The notes under the pieces: model-generated
Told to the model about the DNA's origin: nothing
What the model saw: only the letters and a program-made list of their open reading frames with translations
Databases searched by the model: none
Made by a program: the position numbers and the translations under genes
Shown here: positions 55,670 through 64,000 of the stretch, in pieces
Layout: every line of letters starts with the position of its first letter
Position numbering within the stretch: the stretch's first letter is position 1
From: Candidatus Defluviibacillus avedoerensis
GTDB taxonomy: Bacteria; Pseudomonadota; Gammaproteobacteria; Burkholderiales; Burkholderiaceae_C
DNA: 64,000 bases
Reading direction: 5' to 3'
NCBI GenBank assembly: GCA_016703665.1
Contig: JADJBS010000020.1
Location: 310,001 to 374,000, forward strand

Positions 55670-56800
55670 TCAATCCAACGTCTGCCGATACCGTTTCAAC
55701 GCCACAAACCCTGCCACCAGCACAAACGCCACCATCGGCCACAACTCAGGCAACACCTGCGCTGCTGTATTGCCCTTCAGCAAAATCCCCCGCACGATGC
55801 GCACAAAATGCGTCAGCGGCAAAATCTCGCCAATGTGCTGCGCCCACACGGGCATGCCTTTGAAGGGGAACATAAAGCCCGACAGCAAAATAGACGGCAG
55901 AAAGAAAAAGATCGTCATCTGCATCGCCTGCAACTGGTTGCGCGCAATGGTCGAGAAGGTGAAGCCCACCCCCAGGTTGGCCACAATGAACACGCCAATC
56001 ATCGCCATCAGCAGGACAAAACTGCCTTCCATGGGCACCTCAAACAGCACAAAGGCAGCCACCAAAATCACCGCTAACTGCACATAGCCGATCAGCACAT
56101 AGGGCAGGATCTTGCCCACCATCACCTCAGACGGCCGCACCGGTGTAGCAAGCAGGTTTTCCATGGTTCCGCGCTCCCGCTCGCGCGTCATCGCCAGGGC
56201 CGTGAGCATCACCATGGTCATCGTCAAAATCGTGCCAATCAAGCCCGGCACGATGTTGTAGCGCGACAACCCCTCGGGGTTGTACTGGCGGTGCACACGC
56301 ACCTCAAACGGCGGCGGTGTCGGCTGCAAACTGCGCAGCGGGCCCACCAGATCCCAGCGCAAGGCTTGGCCTGCCACCATGTTCAGCGCCGCGATGGCGT
56401 TGCCGCTGGCGGTGGGGTCGGTGGCGTCCACCGACACCAGCAACGCCGGGCGTTCTCCCCGCAGCAGACGCTGCGAAAAGTTGGGAGGTATCACCACCAG
56501 AAACTGCACCGTGCCTGCCGCAATCAAGGCATTGCCCTCGGCCTCGCTGACGCCGCTGTGCGTGACCTTGAAGTAACCTGTGTTCTGCAACACCGCCACC
56601 AGGCTGCGCGACAACGGCGTGGCCTCGGCACTCACCACCGCCGTGGGCAAGCCCTTGGGGTCCGTGTTGATTGCATAGCCAAACAGCACCAACTGGATGA
56701 TAGGCACGCCCACCGCCATGGCAAAGGTCATGCGGTCACGCATCATCTGCTGGAACTCTTTGATGAACACTGCCAACATACGGGCGAAAGAGAAATTCAT
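55670..56800 (-). CDS. ABC-2 type exporter permease (YhhJ/YbhR-like)
   Basis: A 376-residue inner-membrane permease. One N-terminal membrane segment (FAMAVGVPIIQLVLFGYAINTD, about 27-48) precedes a large periplasmic domain (about 50-175), and five further membrane segments lie in the C-terminal half. TREREKRGT-type motif RERERGTMENLLATPVRPSEV (near 207-227) is the ABC-2 signature region. Its start overlaps the ATPase gene stop by 4 bases. It forms the membrane half of a HlyD-ABC exporter; a second permease, present in some operons of this type, is not seen. Confidence 0.92.
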   Translation of the reverse strand: MNFSFARMLAVFIKEFQQMMRDRMTFAMAVGVPIIQLVLFGYAINTDPKGLPTAVVSAEATPLSRSLVAVLQNTGYFKVTHSGVSEAEGNALIAAGTVQFLVVIPPNFSQRLLRGERPALLVSVDATDPTASGNAIAALNMVAGQALRWDLVGPLRSLQPTPPPFEVRVHRQYNPEGLSRYNIVPGLIGTILTMTMVMLTALAMTRERERGTMENLLATPVRPSEVMVGKILPYVLIGYVQLAVILVAAFVLFEVPMEGSFVLLMAMIGVFIVANLGVGFTFSTIARNQLQAMQMTIFFFLPSILLSGFMFPFKGMPVWAQHIGEILPLTHFVRIVRGILLKGNTAAQVLPELWPMVAFVLVAGFVALKRYRQTLD

Positions 56801-57735
56801 GGCTTCGCCTCGACCACAAAATTGTCTTGGGCATTTGCAATCAAGCTCACGAAAACATCTTCCAGGTTCGGCGCGACAGGGCTGACCAGCAAGGCCGAGT
56901 TAGCCCGCAAAGGCGCCAAGGCCTGCGCCAGCAAAGCCGCGTCCAGCCCAGCCACATGCACCGCATTGCCAAATGCTGCCACGCTCAGCACGCCGGGGGC
57001 GGTCTTGAGCGGCGCCAACAACGCACCCACGCCCTGACCAGTCACCGACCACACCTTGAGGCCTGATCCATCAATGATTTCGCGCTCGGTGCCACGTGCC
57101 AACAACTTGCCGTAGGCGATGTACACCAACTCATGGCAGCGTTCTGCTTCGTCCATATAGTGGGTGGACACCAGCACGGTGATGCCCTGCGCCGCCAGCA
57201 GATGAATCTGATCCCAAAAGTCGCGGCGTGCTTTGGGGTCTACACCTGCGGTGGGTTCGTCCAATAGCAGCAGCTTGGGTTCATGGATCAGGCAGGCGGC
57301 CAGAGCCAGGCGCTGCTTCCAGCCGCCCGACAACGCTCCAGCCAGTTGCCCCTGGCGTGCCTGCAGGCCCAGCCGCTCCAGGGCCATGTCCACCGCCTGG
57401 CGGCGCCTGGGCAACTCGAACAGACGCGCAATGAAGTCCAGGTTTTCGCGGATGCTCAGATCGTCATACAGGCCAAACTTCTGAGTCATGTAGCCTACCT
57501 GGCGCTTGATGGCTGCGGCGTCCTTGATGATGTCCAGCCCCAGACAAGTGCCTTGCCCTGCATCGGGCGTGAGCAGACCGCACAGCATGCGGATGGTGGT
57601 CGTTTTGCCACTTCCGTTGGGGCCTAGGAAACCACAGATCCGCCCCTTGGCAACCTGCAGGTTTACTTGATCCACCACAGCACGCCCGCCGTAGTGTTTG
57701 CTTAATGCTCTGACATCAATGGCCAGTGCAGTCAT
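56797..57735 (-). CDS. ABC transporter ATP-binding protein
   Basis: A 312-residue ATPase with Walker A GPNGSGKTT near residue 37, signature LSGGWKQRLALA near 132 and Walker B KLLLLDEPTAGVDP near 155, followed by the switch histidine in VSTHYMDEAERC. The signature is LSGGW rather than LSGGQ, an acceptable variant. The ATG at 57735 overlaps the HlyD gene stop; the longer frame to 57915 has no support. It powers the ABC-2 permease encoded next. Confidence 0.94.
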   Translation of the reverse strand: MTALAIDVRALSKHYGGRAVVDQVNLQVAKGRICGFLGPNGSGKTTTIRMLCGLLTPDAGQGTCLGLDIIKDAAAIKRQVGYMTQKFGLYDDLSIRENLDFIARLFELPRRRQAVDMALERLGLQARQGQLAGALSGGWKQRLALAACLIHEPKLLLLDEPTAGVDPKARRDFWDQIHLLAAQGITVLVSTHYMDEAERCHELVYIAYGKLLARGTEREIIDGSGLKVWSVTGQGVGALLAPLKTAPGVLSVAAFGNAVHVAGLDAALLAQALAPLRANSALLVSPVAPNLEDVFVSLIANAQDNFVVEAKP

Positions 57736-58706
57736 GGGGCTGCGCGCACATCCAGGGGCTGCCCAGGGTGCAATTTCACAGCATCCAAAGGATCGGGGCG
57801 CGCCTCGACCATGAACACCAGTTTGGACCGTTGCGCGTTGGAATAAATCACTGGCGGCGTGTATTCGGCCTGGGTGGCAATGCGCGTGACCTTGGCGGCA
57901 ATGGGGGCGACGCACCCATCGCAGTGCAATGCGACGGCCATGCCAGGTTGCATCTGCCCAATGTCGGCCTCGGGCACAAAGAAGCGGGCCTTGATGTTTT
58001 GTGGGGGCAGCAGGGACAACACCGGCTGGCCCGCAGGCACAAATTCGCCTTGGCGGAAGTACAAATCAGCCACCACGGCATCTGACGGTGCTATTTGCTT
58101 CTTTTGAGCTTCCCGCCACTGCGTCTGGCGCAAAACCTCGCCTGCCGCGCTGACGCTGCTATGGGAGGCTGCGCGTTCATCCGGCCGGGCAGGTAATCTG
58201 GCGACGCGCAGGGAAGCCGTCAGTTCGGCCACTTTGGCCTGTGCCTCGTTCAGAGCGGATAGCGAGTCTTCTGTTCTTGCCTTTGAAACAAAGCCTTGGA
58301 CCACCAACTGCTGCTGTCGGGCCAAATCGGCCCGCATCAGCGTCGCATGTGCCTGTGCCTGCGCCAGTTGGGATTCGGCCACCGCAATTTCTTCCTGGCG
58401 ACGGCCTTTGTCCAGGTTCCGCGCCTGGGCCTGTGCGGTGGCCAGGCGTGCGGCTGCTTCGTCGAGCGCAGCACGTTCGGCCTCAGCTTCCAATGTGAAT
58501 AAAAGGTCACCTTCGCGCAGTTTCTGCCCTGCCTGAACACCCAACAGTTCCAGACGGCCAGCCAAAGGGGCAGCAACGTAGACATAGTCGCCTTCTGCAT
58601 AGCCTGACCAAGCCGTGTCGGGCTTCGATCCGCTACACGCGACCAAGCTCAGACAAAACAGACCAACCCCCCCGCGCAATCCGCGAGCCCAATGTGCTTG
58701 AACCAT
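57732..58706 (-). CDS. HlyD-family membrane fusion protein (probable lipoprotein)
   Basis: A 324-residue periplasmic adaptor. The N-terminal signal ends in the lipobox LVACS (Cys near 24), then the biotinyl-lipoyl-like half YVAAPLAGRLELLGVQAGQKLREGDLLFTLEA. A long alpha-helical hairpin (about 75-190, rich in Ala/Glu/Gln, coiled coil) follows, then the second lipoyl half and beta-barrel (ARFFVPEADIGQMQPGMAVALHCDGC). It is the first gene of the adaptor-ATPase-permease operon. Such systems export drugs or hydrophobic compounds; the substrate here is unknown. Confidence 0.92.
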   Translation of the reverse strand: MVQAHWARGLRGGVGLFCLSLVACSGSKPDTAWSGYAEGDYVYVAAPLAGRLELLGVQAGQKLREGDLLFTLEAEAERAALDEAAARLATAQAQARNLDKGRRQEEIAVAESQLAQAQAHATLMRADLARQQQLVVQGFVSKARTEDSLSALNEAQAKVAELTASLRVARLPARPDERAASHSSVSAAGEVLRQTQWREAQKKQIAPSDAVVADLYFRQGEFVPAGQPVLSLLPPQNIKARFFVPEADIGQMQPGMAVALHCDGCVAPIAAKVTRIATQAEYTPPVIYSNAQRSKLVFMVEARPDPLDAVKLHPGQPLDVRAAP

Positions 58707-58838
58707 AACCCTGGCATCCCGTCTTGGTGACCGACCGACCCGGCAAGACTTGAATTATCGCGCGCTGACTCATCGATCAGCGGCAACGCCTGGGCACTCT
58801 GTGCACGACTCTCTCAGAGGACCCACTAAAATGCATGG

Positions 58839-59693
58839 GTGACAAAGATCTTTAACGCCGACCTTCACTGCCATTCTGTCGTATCCGACGGTACTCTCAC
58901 CCCTGAACTATTGGCCCAGCGTGCTGCGGTCAACGGCGTGGAGCTATGGGCCTTGACCGACCATGACGAAATTGGCGGTCAACACCGTGCTGCCGCAGCG
59001 GCAAAAGCAAACGGCATGCGTTACCTGACGGGAACCGAAATATCGGTGACATTCGCTGGCGAAACTGTTCACATTGTTGGCCTTGGGTTTGATCCAGATG
59101 ACGCTCAGCTTTGCCAAGGCCTGCATGACACCCGTCATGGCCGCGGACCACGCGCGATGGAGATGTCAGATCAATTAGCCAAGGTGGGCATCCATGGCGC
59201 CTATGAGGGCGCCTTGAAATATGTGGGCAACCCTGAGCTCATTTCGCGTACTCATTTCGCGCGTTTTCTGGTTGAAACCGGGATTTGCAAAGACACCGCC
59301 GAGGTTTTCCGCAAGTACCTGACCGATGGCAAACCTGGTTTTGTGCCACACCGATGGGCGGCATTGGGCGACGCAGTCCGCTGGATCACTCAAGCTGGGG
59401 GCGCTGCGGTGGTGGCACACCCAGGACGCTACAAGTTCACTGCCAATGAAGAATATGCCTTGTTCACTGAATTCAAAGCCCATGGAGGCGTGGGCGTTGA
59501 AGTGGTCACAGGGAGCCATTCGCCTGCCGAGTTTGTGGAATACGCATCTCTTGCGAAAGAGTTAGGCCTTGTTGCATCACGCGGCAGTGATTTTCACAGT
59601 CCAGATGAGTCGCACACCGACCTGGGTAAGTTGCCATTTTTGTCTGATGAGCTAACGCCGGTCTGGGAGACCCTGGCCAACCGCATCCAGTGA
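58839..59693 (+). CDS. PHP-domain 3',5'-nucleotide/oligoribonucleotide phosphatase (RNase AM/YciV-like)
   Basis: A 284-residue PHP phosphoesterase. The metal ligands are visible in NADLHCHSVVSDGTLTP (about 6-22), WALTDHDEIGGQ (near 42), HPGRYKF (near 193) and GSDFHSPDE (near 248). The family acts on nucleoside bisphosphates and RNA 5' ends. The GTG at 58839 (GTGACAAAG) is the only in-frame start consistent with the domain; an ATG 8 bases earlier is out of frame and stops at once. It overlaps the following transporter gene by 4 bases. Confidence 0.9.
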   Translation: MTKIFNADLHCHSVVSDGTLTPELLAQRAAVNGVELWALTDHDEIGGQHRAAAAAKANGMRYLTGTEISVTFAGETVHIVGLGFDPDDAQLCQGLHDTRHGRGPRAMEMSDQLAKVGIHGAYEGALKYVGNPELISRTHFARFLVETGICKDTAEVFRKYLTDGKPGFVPHRWAALGDAVRWITQAGGAAVVAHPGRYKFTANEEYALFTEFKAHGGVGVEVVTGSHSPAEFVEYASLAKELGLVASRGSDFHSPDESHTDLGKLPFLSDELTPVWETLANRIQ

Positions 59694-60592
59694 CGTCGCT
59701 GCCAGCCTCACGGAAATCGCACGGAATGGCTGGCATTGGCTATGTGCTGGCCGCCACACTTTGCTTTTCAGTTCTGGACACAACCACCAAAACGGTCGTG
59801 CCTTATGTGCCGCTGTTGATGGCGGTCTGGGCGCGCTATGTGGTGCAGGCGGTGCTGAGCACGGCCATTCTTTGGCCAGCCCAGGGAACAGCCCTTTGGC
59901 GCACTGCCAATCCCCGTTTGCAAATTGTGCGCGGCCTGATGCTGTTGACCAGCACCTTGTTCGCATTCAGCAGTCTGGCGTTTATCCCCGTGGGCGAGTT
60001 CACCGCCATTGTGATGATCACACCCTTGGCTATCACTGTGGTGGCATGCACCTTCCTGAAAGAACATGTCTCGCCATTGCGCTGGTTACTGGTCGCCCTG
60101 GGGTTCGCCGGTGCCATGCTGATTATTCAGCCTGGTGGGGATGGCTTCAGTTGGGCATGGCTGCTCCCCCTGGTGGTGGTTGCATCGAACACCTGGTTTC
60201 AGATACTGACAAGCAAGCTAGCCCACACTGACAGTCCGTCTACCACGCACTTTTACACGGGCTGGGTTGCAACGATTGTCAGCACCTTGGTTTTGCCTTT
60301 CGTCTGGGTCACGATCCCCGAATGGAGCCTGTGGCTAAGAATGTTGTTAATGGGCTGTTTTGGTGCCATAGGTCACTACTGGCTGACCCTGGCTTACTCG
60401 CGAGCACCTGCAACCGCGCTCACGCCCTTCCTTTACACACAGATCGGCACCTCCATGCTGCTGGGATGGCTGGTCTTTCAACATGTACCATCGCATTGGG
60501 GAATCATTGGCATGGTCATCATTGCCATCAGCGGGGCAAGCAGCGCGTGGTTGTCCGCGCTTGAAGCGCGCATACTCAAATCCTCTCGCTGA
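59690..60592 (+). CDS. EamA/DMT family transporter
   Basis: A 300-residue integral membrane protein with about ten hydrophobic segments and the two-fold EamA repeat pattern (GIGYVLAATLCFSVLDTTTKTVVPYVP; PLAITVVACTFLKEHVSPLRWLLVALGFAGAMLIIQPG; second half GHYWLTLAYSRAPATALTPFLYTQI). It begins with GTG overlapping the PHP stop. Substrate unknown; relatives export metabolites. Confidence 0.9.
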   Translation: MTSLPASRKSHGMAGIGYVLAATLCFSVLDTTTKTVVPYVPLLMAVWARYVVQAVLSTAILWPAQGTALWRTANPRLQIVRGLMLLTSTLFAFSSLAFIPVGEFTAIVMITPLAITVVACTFLKEHVSPLRWLLVALGFAGAMLIIQPGGDGFSWAWLLPLVVVASNTWFQILTSKLAHTDSPSTTHFYTGWVATIVSTLVLPFVWVTIPEWSLWLRMLLMGCFGAIGHYWLTLAYSRAPATALTPFLYTQIGTSMLLGWLVFQHVPSHWGIIGMVIIAISGASSAWLSALEARILKSSR

Positions 60593-60603
60593 TCGAGCGC
60601 ACC

Positions 60604-61239
60604 ATGGCACAGTTCTTACAAGTTCACCCTGACAACCCACAACCCCGTCTCTTAAAGCAAGCTGCTGCGCTGCTGGCCAAAGGCGGCATCATTGCTGTAC
60701 CCACCGACTCCAGCTACGCGCTTGCCTGCCAGATTGATGACAAGGCCGCAGCTGACAAACTGCGAAGGATTCGTGGCGTTGATGAAAAGCACCACTTGAC
60801 GCTGCTATGCCGCGATCTGAAGGAACTCGCCAGTTACGCCCTGGTGGACAACCGCCAATACCGCCTACTCAAGGCTGCTACACCCGGTGCTTACACCTTC
60901 ATTCTGGAGGCGACCAAGGAAGTCCCGCGCCGCCTGAGCCACCCGCAGCGCAAGACCATTGGCTTGCGTGTGCCAGAGCATCGCGCCTTGCAGGAACTGT
61001 TGGAACTACTGGGTACCCCCTTGCTGGCGACCACACTCATTGCACCGAATGAAAAAGATCCTCTCAATGACGCGGCGGAGATCCGTGACCGCTACGAAAA
61101 GTTGATTGACGCCGTCATTGATGCAGGCGCCTGTGCATCTCAGCCCACTACCGTAGTGGACTTGAGCGCCATGGGACGAGGCGGCGACCCAGAATTGATT
61201 CGTGCGGGTCGGGGCGAGCTTGCTACCCTGGGCTTGTAA
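60604..61239 (+). CDS. YciO/Sua5-YrdC family protein
   Basis: A 211-residue YrdC-fold protein with KGGIIAVPTDSSYALACQIDD near 29-48, RRIRGVDEKHHLTLLCRDLKEL and TIGLRVPEHRALQELLELLGTPLLATT. This matches the Sua5/YciO/YrdC family, of which true members make threonylcarbamoyl-AMP for tRNA t6A. The short form without a Sua5 tail and the DEKHH sequence favour the YciO subgroup, whose activity is weaker. Encoded 11 bases after the transporter gene in a plus-strand operon that leads to trpS. Confidence 0.88.
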   Translation: MAQFLQVHPDNPQPRLLKQAAALLAKGGIIAVPTDSSYALACQIDDKAAADKLRRIRGVDEKHHLTLLCRDLKELASYALVDNRQYRLLKAATPGAYTFILEATKEVPRRLSHPQRKTIGLRVPEHRALQELLELLGTPLLATTLIAPNEKDPLNDAAEIRDRYEKLIDAVIDAGACASQPTTVVDLSAMGRGGDPELIRAGRGELATLGL

Positions 61240-61267
61240 GGCAGTTCCGTAAGAGACAATAGCTTCT

Positions 61268-61929
61268 GTGGAAAACATCATTCAAACTGTCCTGATCTAT
61301 GCCCTGCCCGTGCTCTTTGCCATCACGGTACATGAGGCTGCCCATGGCTATGCTGCACGCCATTTCGGTGACAACACGGCTTACATGCTGGGGCGGATCA
61401 CACTGAATCCCATCAAACACATTGATCCGATGGGTACGATCGCCATGCCGTTGCTGCTTTACTTTGCAACTTCGGGTGCATTTCTGTTTGGCTATGCCAA
61501 GCCCGTTCCGGTCAACTTTGGCAACTTGCACCACCCGAAACGCGACATGGTCTGGGTTGCATTGGCAGGACCAGCCGTCAATTTGCTGCAGGCGCTGGTA
61601 TGGGGAGTCCTGTTCTATCTGTTAGTCGGATCGGGGTTAACCGAACGGTTTTTCATCGAAATGTGCAAGGCAGGCATGATGGTGAATGTGGTGATGTTTG
61701 CTTTTAACCTTTTCCCCGTCCCCCCCTTGACGGTGGTCGTATTCTGGTGGGCCTCCTGCCTTTCAGGTTTGCAGTGATGGTGTCACGCATCGAACCCTGG
61801 GGCTTCTTTATCGTGATGGGCTTGGTCATTGCAAATGTTCTGAGCGCTATCTGGATGCGGCCAGTGATGGGCCTGACCTTTGGCTTGATTGATACCCTTT
61901 TGACGCCACTGGCGTGGTTGGTGAAATGA
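61268..61929 (+). pseudogene. Site-2 protease family (M50) membrane metalloprotease, frameshifted
   Basis: A short M50 protease of about 220 residues after correction. The first frame (GTG 61268) shows the metal motif VHEAAHGYAARHFG (HExxH-type, near 20), NPIKHIDPMGT and FGYAKPVPVNFGNL. One base is missing in CCCCCCTTGACGG near 61730, exactly before the conserved LDGGRIL motif, and the frame then moves to LVGLLPFRFAVMVSRIEPWGFF, ending TGA at 61929. The stop overlaps the trpS start. A homopolymer error is likely, since the rest is undamaged. Confidence 0.85.
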
Positions 61930-63152
61930 TGAGCGAACAGCAAACGGCAAGCATTGCCAAACAACGTGTCCTGTCGGGTATGCGTCCGACAGGCGCCTTG
62001 CACCTGGGCCACTACCACGGCGCACTGAAAAATTGGGTGCGCCTGCAGCAAGAGATGGAGTGCTTCTACTTTGTGGCCGATTGGCACGCACTGACCACCC
62101 ATTACGAAAGTCGCGACATCATCGAGAAAAACGTGTTTGAAATGGTGATTGACTGGCTGGCTGCCGGGTTGGACCCTAACCAGTGCACGATCTTTCTGCA
62201 AAGTCGGCTGCCCGAACATGCCGAACTCTTCACCCTGCTGGCCATGGGCACCCCGATTGGTTGGCTGGAACGTGTGCCCACCTACAAAGACCAGCAGCAG
62301 CAGTTGAAGGACAAAGACTTGTCTACCTATGGTTTTCTGGGCTACCCCTTACTGCAAGCGGCTGACATTCTGATCTACAAGGCCCATTACGTGCCCGTAG
62401 GGGAAGACCAGGCCAGCCATGTGGAGTTGACACGCGAGGCAGCTCGCCGCTTCAATCACCTTTATGGACGGGAAACTAACTTTGACGCGCTGGTGAAAGC
62501 CACACTCGAAAAAATTGGCAAGGACAGCACCAAACGCTTTGAAAAATCGCGCAAGGTGTACCAGGAGACGGGTGACACCAAGGCCATGGAAGGTGCCCTC
62601 GGCTTTGTGAACAGCAGCCCATTGCTGGATGACGCAGAACGCGAGCGTTTGAGCGCCTACTTCCGCGGTACGGGCCGCATGGTGCTGGTTGAACCACAAG
62701 TGCTGTTGACCGAATCCGCCAAACTGCCTGGCCTTGACGGCCGCAAGATGAGCAAGAGCTATGGCAACGGGATCGCCATGCGTGAAGACAAAGCAAGCAT
62801 CGAACACAAAGTCAAAACCATGCCAACCGACCCTGCCCGCGTCAAACGCACAGATGCAGGCAACCCGGACAACTGCCCAGTCTGGCAATTCCACAAAATC
62901 TATTCTTCCAACGACACGCAGAACTGGGTGAGGCAAGGCTGCACCAGTGCGGGCATTGGCTGCCTTGAATGCAAGCGACCGGTGATCGATGGCATCCTGG
63001 CCGAGCAGCAGCCCATGCTGGCCCGTGCTGAGCCCTATGTGAAAAACCCAAAACTGGTACGGGAGATTGTGGACGCAGGCACAGACCGTGCACGCACCGT
63101 CGCACGTGCCACCATGCATGAGGTGCGCGGCGCCATGGGCCTGAACTACTGA
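61926..63152 (+). CDS. trpS: Tryptophanyl-tRNA synthetase
   Basis: Class I aminoacyl-tRNA synthetase for tryptophan. The HIGH-type motif is TGALHLGHYHGAL near 25 and KMSKS is in GRKMSKSYGNG near 275. At about 408 residues it is longer than the E. coli enzyme, with an extra C-terminal part (CTSAGIGCLECKRPVIDG) typical of Betaproteobacteria. The ATG at 61926 overlaps the protease stop codon. Its 3' end overlaps the convergent HD-GYP gene by 7 bases. Confidence 0.97.
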   Translation: MMSEQQTASIAKQRVLSGMRPTGALHLGHYHGALKNWVRLQQEMECFYFVADWHALTTHYESRDIIEKNVFEMVIDWLAAGLDPNQCTIFLQSRLPEHAELFTLLAMGTPIGWLERVPTYKDQQQQLKDKDLSTYGFLGYPLLQAADILIYKAHYVPVGEDQASHVELTREAARRFNHLYGRETNFDALVKATLEKIGKDSTKRFEKSRKVYQETGDTKAMEGALGFVNSSPLLDDAERERLSAYFRGTGRMVLVEPQVLLTESAKLPGLDGRKMSKSYGNGIAMREDKASIEHKVKTMPTDPARVKRTDAGNPDNCPVWQFHKIYSSNDTQNWVRQGCTSAGIGCLECKRPVIDGILAEQQPMLARAEPYVKNPKLVREIVDAGTDRARTVARATMHEVRGAMGLNY

Positions 63153-64000
63153 TCTGAAATGTTCTTTACGGTTTCTTTGACGGCATCGTCAACGGCTGCA
63201 CTGACCAAGTCGTCAAACTGACCTGCTCGGAACAAACTCAGAAAAGTGTCCGCAATGTGGGGGTCGAAATGTGATCCGCGCCCAAGTTCAATTTGAGTGG
63301 CGGCTTTTTGAGCAGGCCAAGAGTCCTTGTAGGGCCTTTGACTGACCAACGCGTCAAAAACATCGACCACCGCCACAATCCGGGCGGCCAGAGGAATGTC
63401 CTCCCCCTGCAAACCATCAGGGTATCCGGCACCGTTCCATTTTTCATGGTGTGATTTGGCCACCAGACGTGCCACTGCAAGTCTTGGGCTGCGTTTGAGT
63501 ACAGCGTCTCCTATGCGGGTGTGCTTTTGCATCACCGTAAATTCGTCAGCCGTGAGTTTGCCGGGTTTACGCAGTATCACATCGGGGATGCCGACCTTGC
63601 CCACATCGTGCAGACGGCTGGCCTTGGCAAAAATGCTGGCCTCTGTGGGACTGCAGCCCACTGCCAGCGCCACACGTCGGGTGTATTCCTGTATGCGTCG
63701 TATGTGCGTGCCTGTGGCGCTGTCCTTGAATTCGGCCACGTGGGCCAACATGTCAATGGATTCGTCATACGCGTCTTCCAGGCTGTGGTGCAGCCGGAAG
63801 TTGTCCAGCGCTGCCGCGCATTGATTGGCCATGACCTGGATCAACTCCCGATCCCCCGGCGAAAGCTCTGCCTGACTTTCCAGGTAAACAAAGCCCAGTA
63901 CGTCGTGACCCACCCGCAATGGAACAATCACAGCGCCACGCCGGATCTCTTCGGGCACGTCTTGCCCGGTGACTGCGCGCGAACACAGTTCGACAATTTC
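63146..64000 (-). CDS. HD-GYP domain c-di-GMP phosphodiesterase with GAF-like domain, partial
   Basis: The C-terminal 285 residues of a larger protein; the frame stays open to the window edge. A GAF-type region (EIRRGAVIVPLRVGHDVLGFVYLES and MANQCAAALDNFRL, at the edge) is followed by the HD-GYP domain: HIRRIQEYTRRVALA, the HD pair in ASRLHDVGKVGIPD, KHTRIGDAVL, KSHHEKWNGAGYPDGLQGEDI (the HHExxxGxGYP box) and ARIVAVVDVFDAL. Catalytic residues are intact, so it should degrade c-di-GMP. It is the second c-di-GMP phosphodiesterase in the window. N-terminus (perhaps REC) is unseen. Confidence 0.9.
   Translation of the reverse strand, partial: EIVELCSRAVTGQDVPEEIRRGAVIVPLRVGHDVLGFVYLESQAELSPGDRELIQVMANQCAAALDNFRLHHSLEDAYDESIDMLAHVAEFKDSATGTHIRRIQEYTRRVALAVGCSPTEASIFAKASRLHDVGKVGIPDVILRKPGKLTADEFTVMQKHTRIGDAVLKRSPRLAVARLVAKSHHEKWNGAGYPDGLQGEDIPLAARIVAVVDVFDALVSQRPYKDSWPAQKAATQIELGRGSHFDPHIADTFLSLFRAGQFDDLVSAAVDDAVKETVKNISDQ

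Overview
The window is a high-GC chromosomal segment of a Betaproteobacterium, most likely Burkholderiales/Comamonadaceae (Rhodoferax/Polaromonas/Acidovorax type). The evidence is five copies of periplasmic Bug (tripartite tricarboxylate transporter, TTT) receptors, the rpoE-rseA-rseB-mucD and fab operon order, and short repeats I recognise from this family. No tRNA, rRNA or CRISPR was seen.

Layout. (1) 1-14208, minus strand: a housekeeping block. lepA-lepB-DUF4845-rnc is one operon behind a leader carrying a terminator-shaped hairpin. Upstream of it, rpmF-plsX-fabH-fabD-fabG-acpP-fabF-(YgfX-like)-rpoE-rseA-rseB-mucD/degP forms a nearly continuous, largely overlapping array that couples lipid synthesis to the sigma-E envelope stress response. 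(2) 14400-20256: a frameshifted LysR gene diverging from indolepyruvate:ferredoxin oxidoreductase genes (iorA-iorB) and a Bug receptor; iorB carries repeat-derived sequence. (3) 20317-26589: a three-gene signalling module (multi-PAS hybrid histidine kinase with Hpt, REC-EAL response regulator, stand-alone REC). (4) 26618-36261: catabolic clusters, namely tartrate/isopropylmalate-type dehydrogenase, Bug and flavin reductase-like protein; then LysR diverging from a class III CoA-transferase, acyl-CoA dehydrogenase, nitronate monooxygenase and Bug, with a second acyl-CoA dehydrogenase convergent to them.

(5) 36541-46795: an accessory block bounded by two diverged ~180-bp inverted repeats. It holds an IS1182-like element interrupted by an IS427-like element, a decayed Bug gene with an 8-bp tandem repeat, a Bug-RraA-dehydrogenase cassette with a divergent GntR regulator, and a tyrosine recombinase plus IS91-type transposase. 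(6) 46860-53381: 8-oxoguanine deaminase, a small exported protein, a UbiM-like hydroxylase, hemerythrin, RidA, two small proteins and an RNA helicase. (7) 53540-55314: an HNH endonuclease gene broken by a decayed IS256-type transposase. (8) 55670-58706: a HlyD/ABC-2 exporter operon. (9) 58839-63152: PHP phosphatase, EamA transporter, YciO/Sua5-type protein, site-2 protease and trpS, meeting a partial HD-GYP gene at the right edge.

At least seven otherwise intact genes are each broken by a single-base frameshift, several of them at homopolymers, so sequencing error is a serious alternative to real gene decay. The most noteworthy structures are the inverted-repeat-bounded island, the nested IS pair whose excision restores a reading frame exactly, the HNH gene split by an IS, the structured lepA leader with paired DnaA boxes, and repeat sequence used as coding sequence at the start of iorB. 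All function calls come from reading the translated sequence; no database search was run.
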